Assembly: GCA_020721925.1 (NCBI GenBank)
Contig: DYLV01000003.1
Location: 1-51,605, forward strand
DNA: 51,605 bases
Direction: 5' to 3'
DNA from: Leptospira biflexa
GTDB taxonomy: Bacteria; Spirochaetota; UBA4802; JAGODF01
In this document: piece by piece, positions 50,977 to 51,605 of the stretch
Numbering within the stretch: position 1 is the first letter of the stretch
Layout of the letters: each line of letters begins with the position of its first letter
Program-made: the position numbers and the translations under genes
The notes under the pieces: model-generated
The model's database searches: none
Seen by the model: the letters and a program-made list of their open reading frames with translations, nothing else
What the model was told of the DNA's origin: nothing

Positions 50977-51460
50977 AAGTATGAGTTTGAGAAAGAGAAG
51001 GTGGTGTGGGCAAGAGTTGGTGAAACGTTTTATTGTTGGATTGATAAACAATTCTTTGTTTTAGATACAAATTACATTACAACTTCACTTAAAAAATGGC
51101 AGATGGGTGTTTTAATTCAAATCTAATAATATCCTATATTAATGGCTTGGATTCATTGGTTGGTGAAAGAGCATATAGACACTATAAATATAATTTTGAA
51201 AAAATCCCATTCCTCCCATCACCCCATCCAATCAAAACATTGTTTCACAGATAGAAGGTTTGGTGGATAAAATATTGCAAGCCAAAAACCATGCTTCGAT
51301 AAACTCAGCAACCAGTACTTCGACAGGCTCAGCAACCACCAACACACAAGAGTGGGAGCATGAAATAGACCAGCTTGTGTACAGGCTGTATGATCTGACG
51401 GAGGAGGAGTTAGAGTTGTGGAGAAGAGAACGGCATGAGCGTTTGGGTTGTTGCCCGTGA
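50977..51460 (+). pseudogene. decayed 3' end of a type IIG-like restriction-modification gene
   Basis: Three frames carry pieces of one protein. From 50977 a frame reads YEFEKEKVVWARVGETFYCW and FFVLDTNYITT, like a TaqI-type target-recognition domain, until a TAA at 51124. From about 51180 a second frame reads KYNFEKIP. From about 51206 a third continues PPITPSNQNIVSQIEGLVDKIL and ends EWEHEIDQLVYRLYDLTEEEL before TGA 51458-51460; the latter motif is the familiar tail of these enzymes. The N-terminal methylase and nuclease parts are absent. A Ser/Thr-rich insert at 51296-51348 contains a short direct repeat. The gene cannot be functional here. Confidence 0.65.
51304..51338 (+). repeat. 11-bp direct repeat inside the restriction-enzyme remnant
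   Basis: CTCAGCAACCA occurs at 51304-51314 and 51328-51338, 24 bases apart, with TACTTCGACAGG between. The translated insert is rich in Ser and Thr (SATSTSTGSATT) and interrupts an otherwise conserved tail, so it looks like a small insertion that kept the frame. Confidence 0.5.
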
Positions 51461-51605
51461 GATGGGTAAATTGGAACTAACCATAAAGCTGGGAAAGAAT
51501 GGTTAAAGATGCTACCATGTGAATACAATTATGATTAAATCCATTTACACTATCTCAATAGTCGTGAGGAACCCCTTTAATGTGTAAAAGAAGATGTTCA
51601 TAGTT

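Noticed and set aside
1..51605. CRISPR arrays, rRNA or tRNA genes, prophage or complete insertion sequences.
   Set aside because: No regularly spaced repeats, tRNA-like folds, integrase or transposase genes were seen on either strand.

Overview
The window is an ordinary bacterial chromosome segment of moderate GC, densely coded, with many 4-bp ATGA stop/start overlaps between genes. The gene set points to a member of the Spirochaetota. It has a radical SAM protein resembling the spirochaete-specific 'spiro-SPASM' family beside SpsF- and SpsG-like genes, a FecR-domain lipoprotein, a class-I adenylate cyclase outside the proteobacteria, a PPi-type phosphofructokinase and many TPR and lipoprotein envelope genes. 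Several ORFs are recognisable only as secreted or TPR proteins. The assignment is an inference; there is no rRNA or tRNA in the window to confirm it.

Layout. 1-1696: the 3' end of an M23 peptidase and a FecR lipoprotein. 1728-1856: a MITE-like inverted-repeat element. 2005-8520: a tightly packed plus-strand run, cimA, murI, SurA/PpiC-like foldase, spiro-SPASM radical SAM protein, spsF-like, spsG-like. 8515-9961 (minus): surE and a TPR gene. 10197-11982: larE and a secreted protein. 12041-14985 (minus): SET-domain methyltransferase, class I methyltransferase, stand-alone DbpA-type RNA-binding protein, winged-helix response regulator. 15315-17058: CsgG-like lipoprotein behind a near-consensus promoter, an outer-membrane-type protein, acylphosphatase. 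17055-21513 (minus): purD, nadK, recN and a zincin. 21628-23190: a chemoreceptor with a membrane-embedded sensor. 23807-26108: Cache-like sensor, STAS/zinc-ribbon protein, coiled-coil protein. 26305-30288 (minus): adenylate cyclase and a second M23 protein with an altered active site. 30769-35316: LysR regulator, ADP-forming acyl-CoA synthetase alpha and beta, PPi-type phosphofructokinase. 35881-36219: a small secreted protein. 36468-42408 (minus): a six-gene envelope export cassette. 42525-44497: a dual cyclic-nucleotide-binding regulator and a DJ-1 protein. 44890-46709: XpaC-like and TelA. 46728-47321: TetR regulator. 47738-50975: an FnIII-like secreted protein and a TPR protein. 50977-51460: the decayed 3' end of a type IIG-like restriction-modification gene.

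How the parts may fit together. Adenylate cyclase plus the dual-cNBD protein suggest a cAMP circuit. PPi-type PFK plus ADP-forming acyl-CoA synthetase suggest an energy-thrifty fermentative metabolism. The 36468-42408 cassette (membrane protein, LolA-like carrier, two FtsX-type permeases, LolD-like ATPase, outer-membrane barrel) looks like a complete route from inner to outer membrane and is the best candidate for an under-described system. The spiro-SPASM/SpsF/SpsG trio probably makes or attaches an unusual nucleotide-activated sugar.
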